From contig JAAYRU010000048.1 of assembly GCA_012518615.1 (NCBI GenBank), forward strand, positions 1-50,256: a DNA stretch of 50,256 bases. The letters are read 5' to 3'. Below the pieces are notes generated by a model. The model was given only the letters and a program-made list of their open reading frames with translations. It had not been told where the DNA came from and did no database searches. Shown here one piece after another: positions 41,716 to 49,875 of this stretch (position 1 is the first letter of the stretch; each line of letters begins with the position of its first letter). The position numbers and the translations under genes were made by a program. This DNA is from Christensenellaceae bacterium (GTDB lineage: Bacteria; Bacillota; Clostridia; Christensenellales; Aristaeellaceae).

Positions 41716-43899
41716 ATGAGTCTGATTTTTCTGTTGGTTCTTTTTGCCTCTATCCTTGCCTTGTGTTTCGCTGCGTTCAACTACTTTACAATGAAGCGCA
41801 TGAGCGAGGGCAGCGAGGAGATGAGCGAGATAGCCGCCGCTATCCGCGTGGGCGCTAACGCCTTTATTCATTATGAATATAAAATCCTCTACCTAACAGT
41901 TATTGTGGTAGCGGCTGTGCTGTCGGTGCTTACTACTTGGCATGCCGCGGTAGCGCTCATCATAGGCTCAATAATGTCGGGTTTGGCAGGGCTTGTGGGC
42001 ATGAAGGCTGCAACCTACGCTAATGTGCGTGTAACCAATCGCGCGCTAGAAACCCGCAACATAGGAGAAACCGTTAAGGTTGCCTTTAGAGGCAGTTCGG
42101 TTATGGGGCTATCAGTTGGTGGTTTTGCGCTGCTGGGGCTGTTTATCGTCTACTATGTTTTCGGTATCCGTATGGGGCAGGCGGCTGAGACCGAGGCTTC
42201 ATACATCAACCTGATAGGGCTTGCCATAAATCCCTTTACTATGACGCTTTCCGGCTACGCGCTGGGCTGCTCAATGGTAGCCATGTTCAACCGCGTGGGC
42301 GGAGGTATCTACACAAAGGCCGCGGACATGGGCGCCGACCTAGTTGGAAAAACGGAAGCCCATATACCCGAGGATGACCCGCGAAACCCCGCCACTATCG
42401 CCGACAATGTGGGCGACAACGTGGGCGATGTAGCAGGGCTTGGCTCAGACCTGTTGGAAAGCTATGTTGGCGCTGTTTCATCAGGCATAATACTGGCTTA
42501 CCATATGTTCTCAAAATCTGTGGCTGAGGGCACCGGTATGACTACTGAACTCCTCAACCAATTGATTAATTTCCCTATAATTTTCGTTGCCATAGGCCTT
42601 ATTGCCTGCGTGGTTGGCATAGCCTCGCTGCTTATGCGCGCTAAGCTGTCCGATGATCCGCACAAGGATCTTAACGCCTCCACCTATGTGGCAGCGGGTG
42701 TTACCATACTTGCGGGCTTTATTGTATCTTGGGTAATGTTTGGCAATCAGGACGCCACCTTGCTTAAAGCTACGCTTGGCTTTGGCGCAGGCTTTGTTTC
42801 CCCTTGGATAGCAGCTACTATTGGCGTGGTTTCGGGCGTAACGATAGGCATGGTGGCGGAGTATTACACCTCCGCGGAGTTTGCCCCTACCCGCCGCTTG
42901 GCGCAGGCGTCCATTGAAGGACCGGCGCTTACCATAACTCAAGGTTTGGCGCTTGGAATGAAATCTACAATGGCGCCATGCATCATACTGGGCGTTGGCA
43001 TTATACTTTCCTATTATGCTGCCGGTATGTATGGCGTTGCTATGGCAGCCATGGGTATGCTTTCATTTGTATCAGCCACTGTTACGGTGGACTCCTACGG
43101 CCCTATCGCGGACAACGCCGGCGGCATCGCTGAGATGAGCGGTCTAGACCCTGAGGTACGCCGTATAACTGATACCCTAGACTCCGTTGGCAACACGACC
43201 GCTGCCATAGGTAAAGGCTTTGCTATTGGCTCTGGCGCTCTGGCAGCGCTAGCGCTTATGATTTCCTACCTATACTCCTTTAACGATTTCAACACCCCAT
43301 TGATACTTAACATAATCCAGCCCATGACATTAGCCGGCGCAGTTATAGGCGGCGCGCTTCCCTTCCTTTTCTCCGGCATTCTAATTGAAGCTGTAGCAAA
43401 AGCAGCGCGTAAGATGGTAGATGAAGTACGCCGTCAGTTCCGCGAGATTCCCGGTCTATTATCCGGTGAAGCCAAGCCCGACTACAAAACCTGTATTGAA
43501 ATTTCAACCAAGGGCGCTATTGGCGAGATGAAGATACCTTCCCTGCTTGCCATACTGGTACCGGTAGCCTGCGGCTTTTTGCTAGGTCCGCAATTTGTAG
43601 GCGGATTGATTATCGGCTCTACTATTTGCGCTATAATGATTGCTATATTCGCCGGCAACGCGGGAGGCGCATGGGATAACGGAAAAAAATATATTGAAAC
43701 CGGCGCAATTGAAGGTCATGGCAGGCATTCCGCTGCCCATGACGCTGCCATAATTGGAGACACCGTAGGCGACCCGCTAAAGGATACAGTTGGTCCTTGC
43801 TTGGACATATTCATCAAGATGATGGCTACCGTATCGCTGGTTACCGTAGCGGTATTTGCCAACAATAACCTGCTCGCTTGGCTGGGAATCACTTTTTAA
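41716..43899 (+). CDS. hppA: Membrane-bound ion-translocating pyrophosphatase
   Basis: 727 residues, usual length for the family, with about 16 membrane helices; AAAGGAAG upstream. The catalytic loop DVGADLVGKTE-like sequence (here DMGADLVGKTE, about 203-213) with the following EDDPRNPATIADNVGDNVGD is intact, as is the late DTVGDPLKDT. The K+-dependence determinant reads GNTTAAIGKG: Ala where K+-independent enzymes have Lys, so this enzyme should need K+. It hydrolyses PPi and pumps H+ or Na+; the sequence features I can check do not decide the ion. It would save energy from biosynthetic PPi, fitting a fermentative anaerobe. Confidence 0.95.
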   Translation: MSLIFLLVLFASILALCFAAFNYFTMKRMSEGSEEMSEIAAAIRVGANAFIHYEYKILYLTVIVVAAVLSVLTTWHAAVALIIGSIMSGLAGLVGMKAATYANVRVTNRALETRNIGETVKVAFRGSSVMGLSVGGFALLGLFIVYYVFGIRMGQAAETEASYINLIGLAINPFTMTLSGYALGCSMVAMFNRVGGGIYTKAADMGADLVGKTEAHIPEDDPRNPATIADNVGDNVGDVAGLGSDLLESYVGAVSSGIILAYHMFSKSVAEGTGMTTELLNQLINFPIIFVAIGLIACVVGIASLLMRAKLSDDPHKDLNASTYVAAGVTILAGFIVSWVMFGNQDATLLKATLGFGAGFVSPWIAATIGVVSGVTIGMVAEYYTSAEFAPTRRLAQASIEGPALTITQGLALGMKSTMAPCIILGVGIILSYYAAGMYGVAMAAMGMLSFVSATVTVDSYGPIADNAGGIAEMSGLDPEVRRITDTLDSVGNTTAAIGKGFAIGSGALAALALMISYLYSFNDFNTPLILNIIQPMTLAGAVIGGALPFLFSGILIEAVAKAARKMVDEVRRQFREIPGLLSGEAKPDYKTCIEISTKGAIGEMKIPSLLAILVPVACGFLLGPQFVGGLIIGSTICAIMIAIFAGNAGGAWDNGKKYIETGAIEGHGRHSAAHDAAIIGDTVGDPLKDTVGPCLDIFIKMMATVSLVTVAVFANNNLLAWLGITF

Positions 43900-43923
43900 G
43901 ACAAAATTTTAACAGAACAAATT

Positions 43924-43958
43924 ACGGCTGCCGCACAAATATGCGGCAGTCGTTTTTT
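43924..43958 (+). terminator. Strong intrinsic terminator after hppA
   Basis: A 12-bp stem ACGGCTGCCGCA/TGCGGCAGTCGT with one G-T pair (43924-43935 and 43942-43953) is followed by TTTTTT. Confidence 0.92.
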
Positions 43959-44010
43959 GTTAATACGAGTATGCTTTCTGTATATGGTGTAAGTCTAGGT
44001 AAGGCTTTAT

Positions 44011-45792
44011 TTAGTCCGAAAGCTCATTATATAGCCCACGCGGCACATAATGAGTATGCAATAGCTTATGCGCTATTTCGCCGTTCGGTTTGCCGAGGTA
44101 TGCATCGTAAAGCGCAATCAAATCGGGGTTTTCATGAGATTTTCTTATTGTTTTACCCTCATCTTCACTGAATAGCGCCTTCATGCGTTTTTCTCTTATC
44201 AAGGGGTCATGGCTGAAAGGCTGCCCGCCTCCGGCAATACATCCGCCGGGGCAGCCCATAACCTCTATAAAGTGATAAGGTGAAGTTCCCGCCCTGATTT
44301 CATCAACGAGTTTTCTCGCCCCATCAAGCCCGCTGGTTACCGCAATCTTTACTTCAAGTCCGTCAAGCGCCTTATAGGCGGGCAGCGGATTTTCAATAGT
44401 TAGCGTTGCAGTTTTAATCTGGTCAAACCCTTCAATCGCCTCAAGACGCAAGCCTTCAAACGGAAATTCCCTGCCGGTAACGACTTCGTATACGGTTCTT
44501 AGCGCCGCTTCCATAACGCCGCCGGTAACGCCAAATATATCCGCCGCGCCTGAGGATAGCCCAAGCGGTCTATCAAATTCGCTGTCTTCAAGTTCGCTAA
44601 ATGGAATACCAAATTGACGGATTAAGTTAGCAAGCTCTCTGGTGGTTAAAATCGCATCGACATTTTTAAGTCCGTCTATTTCCATTTCCTCCCTTGTAAT
44701 TTCAAATTTCTTAGCCGTACAGGGCATAACTGAAACAACAAATAATGAAGCTGGGTCTACATCTATCTTCTCAGCATAAAATGATTTGATAAGCGCGCCA
44801 AGCATCATCTGCGGCGATTTACAGGTAGATAGGTGCGAAAGCAGGCCGGGGTAATGGTTTTCAAAATACTTTATCCAGCCCGGGCTGCAGCTTGTAAGCA
44901 TGGGGAGCGTCGCCTTGCCTCCATCTAAGAATGTAGATACGCGGGTTAGAAATTCTGTTCCCTCTTCAAGTATAGTAAGGTCTGCCGCGAAGTTCGTATC
45001 AAATACATCGTCAAAACCTATTGCCCTAAGCGATGCTGCCAGTTTTCCGGTGGCGCTAGTGCCGGCAGGGTAGCCGAACTCCTCGCCTATCGCCACCCTA
45101 ATTGCAGGCGCAACCTGAACAACTACACGCTTTTTGGGGTCGTTAAGCGCATTTATTACAGGGGTCAGCGCATCGGTTTCAGTAAGCGCTCCGGTTGGGC
45201 ATACGGCAACACACTGCCCACAGTACGCGCAGGCGACTTCATCCAGTAAAAGCCCCCCTGTCGGTCCTACTACCGTTTCAAAACCGCGATTTTGCGCGTT
45301 GAGTACGCCTGCAGCCTGAACTTCGGAACAAGCAGTAATACAGCGGCGGCATAGTATACATTTTGACATATCACGGGTTATGGCAACAGTTTTTTCCGAT
45401 GGGGCAGGTGAGCGCTCACCATCATAGCGCGATTCGGTAACACCTAGCATTTGCCCCAGCTTCTGCAACTCGCAATTCTGATTGCGCTTGCAGAACAGGC
45501 AATCCCTATCATGGTCGGATAGTTGAAGTTCGTACATTATTTTTCTAGTACGGCGCACACGCTCACTGTTAGTTAGGATTACCATTCCATCCCTAGCCTG
45601 AGTGATACAGGATGCCTGAAGCGTTTTTACGCCCTCAACCTCTACAAGGCATATGCGGCAAGCGCCCGCCTTATGTTTTCCCTTAAGATAGCAAAGCGTT
45701 GGTATATGAATATTATTTTGTTCCGCAGCCTCAAGGATTGTTGAGCCTTTCTTCGCTTGAACGGTGCGTCCGTTTATAGTAAGTGTTAGCAT
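44011..45792 (-). CDS. hydA: [FeFe]-hydrogenase catalytic subunit HydA of a bifurcating-type complex
   Basis: 593 residues; GGAGGTAAT precedes the ATG. Order: [2Fe-2S] domain (Cys34, 45, 48, 62); His-ligated [4Fe-4S] (His94, Cys98, 101, 107); two ferredoxin-type [4Fe-4S] clusters (Cys145/148/151/155 and 188/191/194/198); H-cluster domain with L1 TSCSPGW (Cys302), L2 MPCTAKKFE and L3 MGCPGGCIAGGGQP. All H-cluster cysteines are present. At the second position of L1 it has Ser303, where many enzymes have the proton-relay Cys. It reduces protons or oxidises H2 in the cytoplasm, taking electrons from ferredoxin and from the partner flavoprotein. It starts two bases after the hydB stop. No maturases (HydE, F, G) are in the window. 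Confidence 0.93.
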   Translation of the reverse strand: MLTLTINGRTVQAKKGSTILEAAEQNNIHIPTLCYLKGKHKAGACRICLVEVEGVKTLQASCITQARDGMVILTNSERVRRTRKIMYELQLSDHDRDCLFCKRNQNCELQKLGQMLGVTESRYDGERSPAPSEKTVAITRDMSKCILCRRCITACSEVQAAGVLNAQNRGFETVVGPTGGLLLDEVACAYCGQCVAVCPTGALTETDALTPVINALNDPKKRVVVQVAPAIRVAIGEEFGYPAGTSATGKLAASLRAIGFDDVFDTNFAADLTILEEGTEFLTRVSTFLDGGKATLPMLTSCSPGWIKYFENHYPGLLSHLSTCKSPQMMLGALIKSFYAEKIDVDPASLFVVSVMPCTAKKFEITREEMEIDGLKNVDAILTTRELANLIRQFGIPFSELEDSEFDRPLGLSSGAADIFGVTGGVMEAALRTVYEVVTGREFPFEGLRLEAIEGFDQIKTATLTIENPLPAYKALDGLEVKIAVTSGLDGARKLVDEIRAGTSPYHFIEVMGCPGGCIAGGGQPFSHDPLIREKRMKALFSEDEGKTIRKSHENPDLIALYDAYLGKPNGEIAHKLLHTHYVPRGLYNELSD

Positions 45793-45794
45793 AA

Positions 45795-48700
45795 TTACCT
45801 CCGATCACAGTGCAGGCAGCGCATTGCCTCTGCCATCGCATTCAATTTACGGTAGCCGAGATCAACTTCGGCAAAGGAGCCCGTTCGCTTTTCAAGCGGG
45901 AGAAAGTCTTCAGGGAAACGCCCGATAGAATCGATTTCGTCATCATCTATTATCTGCGGTATTTCAACCTCGGGTCCTTTATTAAGTTCACCATTGCCGC
46001 CCAGATAGCGGTCTATTGCGCTTGCGGCATGTTTGCCATCGGCAATTGCCGTGATTACTTCGTGCGGTCCTCTTACAATATCGCCACCCGCGAAAACGCC
46101 ATCTATTGTAGTCATCTGCGTGTCGGGGTCTACAATAAATGTTCCCCAAGGCGTAATGCCTATATCTTCTTTTTTAATAAACGGCAAGTCCGCATTCTGG
46201 CTGATTGCGACAATCGCGACATCAGTATCGAAAATAAAATTACTCTCGGGAATTTCAACCGTGTTTCTTCTTCCCTGCCTATCAAAATTAGTAAGCGTGC
46301 GGCGCATACATTCTATCGCGCTTAGCTTTCCATCGTACGCCGCGATAAAGCGCAGGGGAGAAACGAGTTCTTCTATCTTTATGCCTTCCCTGATTGCTTC
46401 TTCTACTTCTTCGCGGTAAGCGGGCATCTGCGCTTCAGTGCGGCGATAGAGAATTGTAACTGAAGATGCGCCAATTCTAATCGCGGTACGAGCAGCGTCA
46501 ATTGCAGTATTGCCTCCGCCAATTACCGAAACTTTTTTACCATCTAGGTGGATATTGCCGTATAGTTTAACCTCTTTAAGAAAATCTATGCCGGGCAGCA
46601 CGCCTTCTAAATCTTCGCCGGGGATATTTATCTTCTGCGGGAACTGCGTGCCTATCGCAACGAATATGGCATCAGTTTCTTTTCGAAGCGTTTCAAAATC
46701 AATATCTTTGCCTACTTCCGTATTTAAATGGAGCTGGAAGCCTGAGCGCTGCATTTCCTCTATTTCGCGACGCAATACTGCGCTAGGCAGGCGATATTCC
46801 GGTATGCCGTAAGCAAGCACACCGCCTGCAACATGGTTCATCTCGTATACATCAACCGTATAGCCCTTGCGTGCAAGGTAGTACGCGCAAGTAAGCCCAG
46901 CAGCGCCGGCGCCTATTACGCCGATTTTCTTGTCTATTTTCTTTACTGCCGGCTCGCTGTATGTAGTTCTGTTTGCATAGGCATAGTCGGCTACAAATCG
47001 TTTTAAAGCGCAAATTGAAATAGGCTCATCAAGCGTAGCGCGGCGGCATTTGCTCTCACAGGGGTGCGTACACACGCGTCCGCAAACGGCAGGCATAGGG
47101 TTTTCACGCCTGATTAGAATATCCGCATCAAGGAAACGGCCGCTTGCAATAAGCGCTAAGTAGCCCGGAATATTTATATTTGCCGGACAGGTATTTTCGC
47201 AGGGCGAAACGAATAAATCCTGACATACGCCCGCGCGACAGTAATGGTTTTTGATATGCTCTTCGTACTCTTCCCTGAAATTGCGTATAGTGCTTAACAC
47301 TGGATTTGGCGCCGTTTGCCCAAGCCCGCACATAGACGCTTCAGCTATCGCTTCGCCAAGTTCCTCAAGGCGCTCTATATCCCCTTCCTCGCCTTTGCCG
47401 GAAGTAATGCGCTCCAGTATCTCAAGCATACGCTTTGTACCTATTCGGCACGCCGTACACTGCCCGCAGGATTCATCGCGGATAAAATCCATAAAATAGC
47501 GCGCCGTATCTACCATGCATGTATCCTCGTCCATGGCGATTAGACCGCCGGAACCCATTATCGCGCCTAGTTCCTCAAGCGGCTTATAATCGGCAGGGGT
47601 GTTAAGTTTATCCTGCGTTACACAGCCGCCGGACGGACCGCCAATCTGCGCCGCCTTAAAGGCTTTCCCGGGCGTTACGCCACCGCCAATTCGGAATAGA
47701 ATATCTCCAATAGGCATGCCTATAGGCACTTCTACAATACCGGTGTTTACAATATCGCCCGCCAGCGCAAATACTTTTGTACCCGGCGCGTCTTGCGTGC
47801 CTATGCTCCTGTACCAGTCGCTCCCCTTTTCCATAATCGCGGGGATATTCGCAAGCGTTTCAACATTGTTTATAATTGTCGGATGTCCGTAAAGACCGCG
47901 CTGGAACGGATAAGGCGGTTTTTGCCGCGGCTCGCCGCGCTGACCTTCAATCGAGGCTAAAAGCGCTGTTTCCTCACCGCATACGAAGGCACCGGCGCCT
48001 ATTCTTATATCTATGTCAAAACTAAATCCGGAATCAAAAATATTGTCGCCAAGTAAGCCTGCTTCCTCTGCCTGCTTAATCGCTACCTTTAGGCGCTCAA
48101 TCGCAAGCGGATATTCCGCGCGGACATATACAAATCCACTATTCGCCTCAATAGCAAAACCGGATAAAAGCATACCTTCTATAAGCGTATGCGGATCACC
48201 TTCTATAATGCTTCTATCCATAAAGGCGCCGGGGTCGCCTTCATCGGCATTGCACACGAGATATTTTATAGAACCCTCCGCATTTTTACCTGAGCGGAGC
48301 TTAATGCCGGTAGGAAAACCCGCGCCCCCGCGGCCGCGCAAGCCTGATTTCTCTATAGTATTAACTACATCCTCCGGATTTCCCTCGCAAAGCGCTCTGG
48401 CAGCGGCAAAATAACCGCCCCCGGCTATATAGGCGGATAAATCCGAGTAATCTATGCGACCGCAGTTACGCAGCGCAATTCGAACCTGCTCGGAAAAAAA
48501 GCTGATGTCATCAAAGTTTGGAATATGACAGCCCTTAACATGGTCATAAAATGTGTGCTCAGTTAGAACCTTATCCTCAATTAAGAACGACTCCAGCACT
48601 TTTTCAACGATTGCCTCATCTAAACCGGTAAAGAACAAATTATCGGGCAGTATTAGCATTACAGGGCCAACGGCGCATGTTCCTATACAGCCTGTTCTGA

Positions 48701-48893
48701 TGAGTTTAACATGCTCAGAAAACCCAAGCTTATCAACAGCCTTCTCTGCCGCCTGATAAACCTGCTCACAGCCGGACGAAACACAGCCCGCGCCGGCGCA
48801 AAGAAGAAGCTGGTAACGGTACTTCTTTTCTTCCGCAATAAAATTGTCGCGTATGCGCTCTAAATCGAGAACAGAAGCAATTCTTTCACTCAT
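45795..48893 (-). CDS. hydB: HydB/NuoF-type NADH subunit fused to an NfnB/GltD-like FAD-NAD(P)H module
   Basis: 1032 residues against about 600 for ordinary HydB. Part 1: thioredoxin-like [2Fe-2S] domain (Cys32, 37, 69, 73); NuoF FMN/NADH domain (GRGGAGFPTG about 187-196, NADEGDPGAFMDR about 215-227); SLBB domain; [4Fe-4S] site Cys476, 479, 482, 522. Part 2 starts near residue 548 in place of the usual ferredoxin tail: CENTC (565-569) and CGRVCTHPCESKC (604-616) can bind [4Fe-4S] clusters. It continues with an FAD GxGxxG (GVIGAGAAGLTCA, about 658-670), an NAD(P)H fold with VIGGGNTAIDAA and YRRT, and the final FAD segment FAGGDIVRG. Part 2 matches the NADPH/bifurcating-flavin subunit NfnB (GltD-like). 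The frame is continuous, so this is a real fusion. It overlaps hydC by four bases. Confidence 0.92.
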   Translation of the reverse strand: MSERIASVLDLERIRDNFIAEEKKYRYQLLLCAGAGCVSSGCEQVYQAAEKAVDKLGFSEHVKLIRTGCIGTCAVGPVMLILPDNLFFTGLDEAIVEKVLESFLIEDKVLTEHTFYDHVKGCHIPNFDDISFFSEQVRIALRNCGRIDYSDLSAYIAGGGYFAAARALCEGNPEDVVNTIEKSGLRGRGGAGFPTGIKLRSGKNAEGSIKYLVCNADEGDPGAFMDRSIIEGDPHTLIEGMLLSGFAIEANSGFVYVRAEYPLAIERLKVAIKQAEEAGLLGDNIFDSGFSFDIDIRIGAGAFVCGEETALLASIEGQRGEPRQKPPYPFQRGLYGHPTIINNVETLANIPAIMEKGSDWYRSIGTQDAPGTKVFALAGDIVNTGIVEVPIGMPIGDILFRIGGGVTPGKAFKAAQIGGPSGGCVTQDKLNTPADYKPLEELGAIMGSGGLIAMDEDTCMVDTARYFMDFIRDESCGQCTACRIGTKRMLEILERITSGKGEEGDIERLEELGEAIAEASMCGLGQTAPNPVLSTIRNFREEYEEHIKNHYCRAGVCQDLFVSPCENTCPANINIPGYLALIASGRFLDADILIRRENPMPAVCGRVCTHPCESKCRRATLDEPISICALKRFVADYAYANRTTYSEPAVKKIDKKIGVIGAGAAGLTCAYYLARKGYTVDVYEMNHVAGGVLAYGIPEYRLPSAVLRREIEEMQRSGFQLHLNTEVGKDIDFETLRKETDAIFVAIGTQFPQKINIPGEDLEGVLPGIDFLKEVKLYGNIHLDGKKVSVIGGGNTAIDAARTAIRIGASSVTILYRRTEAQMPAYREEVEEAIREGIKIEELVSPLRFIAAYDGKLSAIECMRRTLTNFDRQGRRNTVEIPESNFIFDTDVAIVAISQNADLPFIKKEDIGITPWGTFIVDPDTQMTTIDGVFAGGDIVRGPHEVITAIADGKHAASAIDRYLGGNGELNKGPEVEIPQIIDDDEIDSIGRFPEDFLPLEKRTGSFAEVDLGYRKLNAMAEAMRCLHCDRR

Positions 48894-49405
48894 GATGTTT
48901 CCCCCTTTTCAAGTTCCGCAAGAAGCTTGTCTACCTTGGCAGGTGTCATCTGCTTATAGACATCGTCGTTTATCATAAGCGCGGGAGCGAGCCCACATGC
49001 GCCGATACAACGCGCTATTTCAAAGGTATAGAGCCTGTCGGGCGTTGTATCGCCGATTTCAATTCCAAGTTTTTTGATAAGATGGTCAACCAGCTTTTTA
49101 CCGCCGCGCACATAGCAGGCAGTACCAAGACAGACCCTGATTGTGTATTTACCGCGCGGCTTAGTAGAAAAGAAAGAATAAAATGAAACAACACCGGACA
49201 CCTTAGAAAGCGGAACATCGAGTTTTTCCGCCACCACCTTTTGCAGTTCAAGCGGCAGATAGCCATAAATCTCCTGAGCTGTGTGCAGTACTTGAATAAG
49301 CGCATCCTTACGACCAGCATAATAGTTATCGATAAAATCAATAATCTCTTGATAGTCTTCCGGATGCGTTCCTGAATCAGTCTGCGGTTTGACGACCATT
49401 GACAT
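48890..49405 (-). CDS. hydC: HydC/NuoE-like [2Fe-2S] thioredoxin-fold subunit
   Basis: 171 residues from ATG 49405 (AAAGGAG about eleven bases upstream). Longer in-frame starts at 49480 or 49450 lie in the leader and lack good sites. After a helical N-terminus the thioredoxin-like fold has the four [2Fe-2S] ligands: CLGTAC (two Cys) and CIGACG (two Cys), preceded by GVVSFYSFF. It is the first gene of the operon, stops inside the ATGA start of the fusion gene, and passes electrons between the flavin subunit and HydA. Confidence 0.93.
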   Translation of the reverse strand: MSMVVKPQTDSGTHPEDYQEIIDFIDNYYAGRKDALIQVLHTAQEIYGYLPLELQKVVAEKLDVPLSKVSGVVSFYSFFSTKPRGKYTIRVCLGTACYVRGGKKLVDHLIKKLGIEIGDTTPDRLYTFEIARCIGACGLAPALMINDDVYKQMTPAKVDKLLAELEKGETS

Positions 49406-49472
49406 CTCTTTTGATTCTCCTTTCTCCGCCACTTTTCCAGTGCCGGACATAACGAATATTTGTATAACACAA

Positions 49473-49491
49473 TTCAGCACAATATGCTGAA
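49473..49491. promoter_or_regulatory. Inverted repeat in the hydC leader
   Basis: Perfect 7-bp arms TTCAGCA and TGCTGAA around CAATA, 68 bp from the hydC start. A further hairpin CTAGTT/AACTAG lies at 49567-49583 in the same leader. These may be an operator or RNA hairpins; the arms do not match the Rex site. Confidence 0.45.
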
Positions 49492-49618
49492 ATACTCTCG
49501 GTTTTGGGTTCAGGTAAGTATAGTTAATTAATAAGACCTTTTTGTATTAAAATTCCATTAAAGCGACTAGTTACCGCAACTAGATTAAAAAAAGCAGTTT
49601 TTGTATAATATGAGCCGC

Positions 49619-49647
49619 ATTATACATAGATTTAATTATATTGTCAA
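49619..49647 (-). promoter_or_regulatory. Perfect consensus promoter of the hydCBA operon
   Basis: On the minus strand TTGACA (49647-49642), 17-bp spacer, TATAAT (49624-49619). The start is near 49612, giving a leader of about 205 nt. No matching promoter is needed within the operon, whose genes touch or overlap. Confidence 0.88.
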
Positions 49648-49778
49648 TCAAATTCTTTGCCTTATTAATTGTAAGCAAAGCGTTTTATAAGTACCTTAAA
49701 AAGTAGTTACTAAAACCTAACTAAGCACAACAAGGGCTAGGAGTTTATAAGTTTAAAAAATTTTAAAGCTCACTCAAG

Positions 49779-49805
49779 TGTTAGGCTACAATACATTTAT
49801 GACAC
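49779..49805. repeat. Left inverted repeat of the right-edge IS
   Basis: Begins TGTTAGGC and ends CATTTATGACAC; it mirrors the inverted repeat at 101-127 (18 of 27). It lies 70 bp ahead of the transposase start. The space 49648-49778 holds nothing else I can identify. Confidence 0.5.
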
Positions 49806-49819
49806 GAGAAAGGAAAAAC

Positions 49820-49874
49820 GAGAGACCCTTTGGTATAATATAAATCATCAAATAATATTAAGAAAGGATCTCTC
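49820..49874 (+). promoter_or_regulatory. IS promoter with a hairpin that can mask the ribosome binding site in read-through RNA
   Basis: GAGAGACCCTTT (49820-49831) is complementary, with one mismatch, to AAAGGATCTCTC (49863-49874), which contains the AAAGGA ribosome binding site. An extended -10, TGGTATAAT, lies at 49831-49839, so transcripts starting near 49846 lack the left arm. Only RNA entering from outside the element would fold and hide the site. Confidence 0.55.
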
Positions 49875-49875
49875 A

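Noticed and set aside
49460-49491. Rex (NADH-sensing) operator before hydC
   Set aside because: TTGT and ACAA half-sites occur but at a spacing of 5 instead of about 10, and the TTCAGCA/TGCTGAA arms do not match the Rex consensus.
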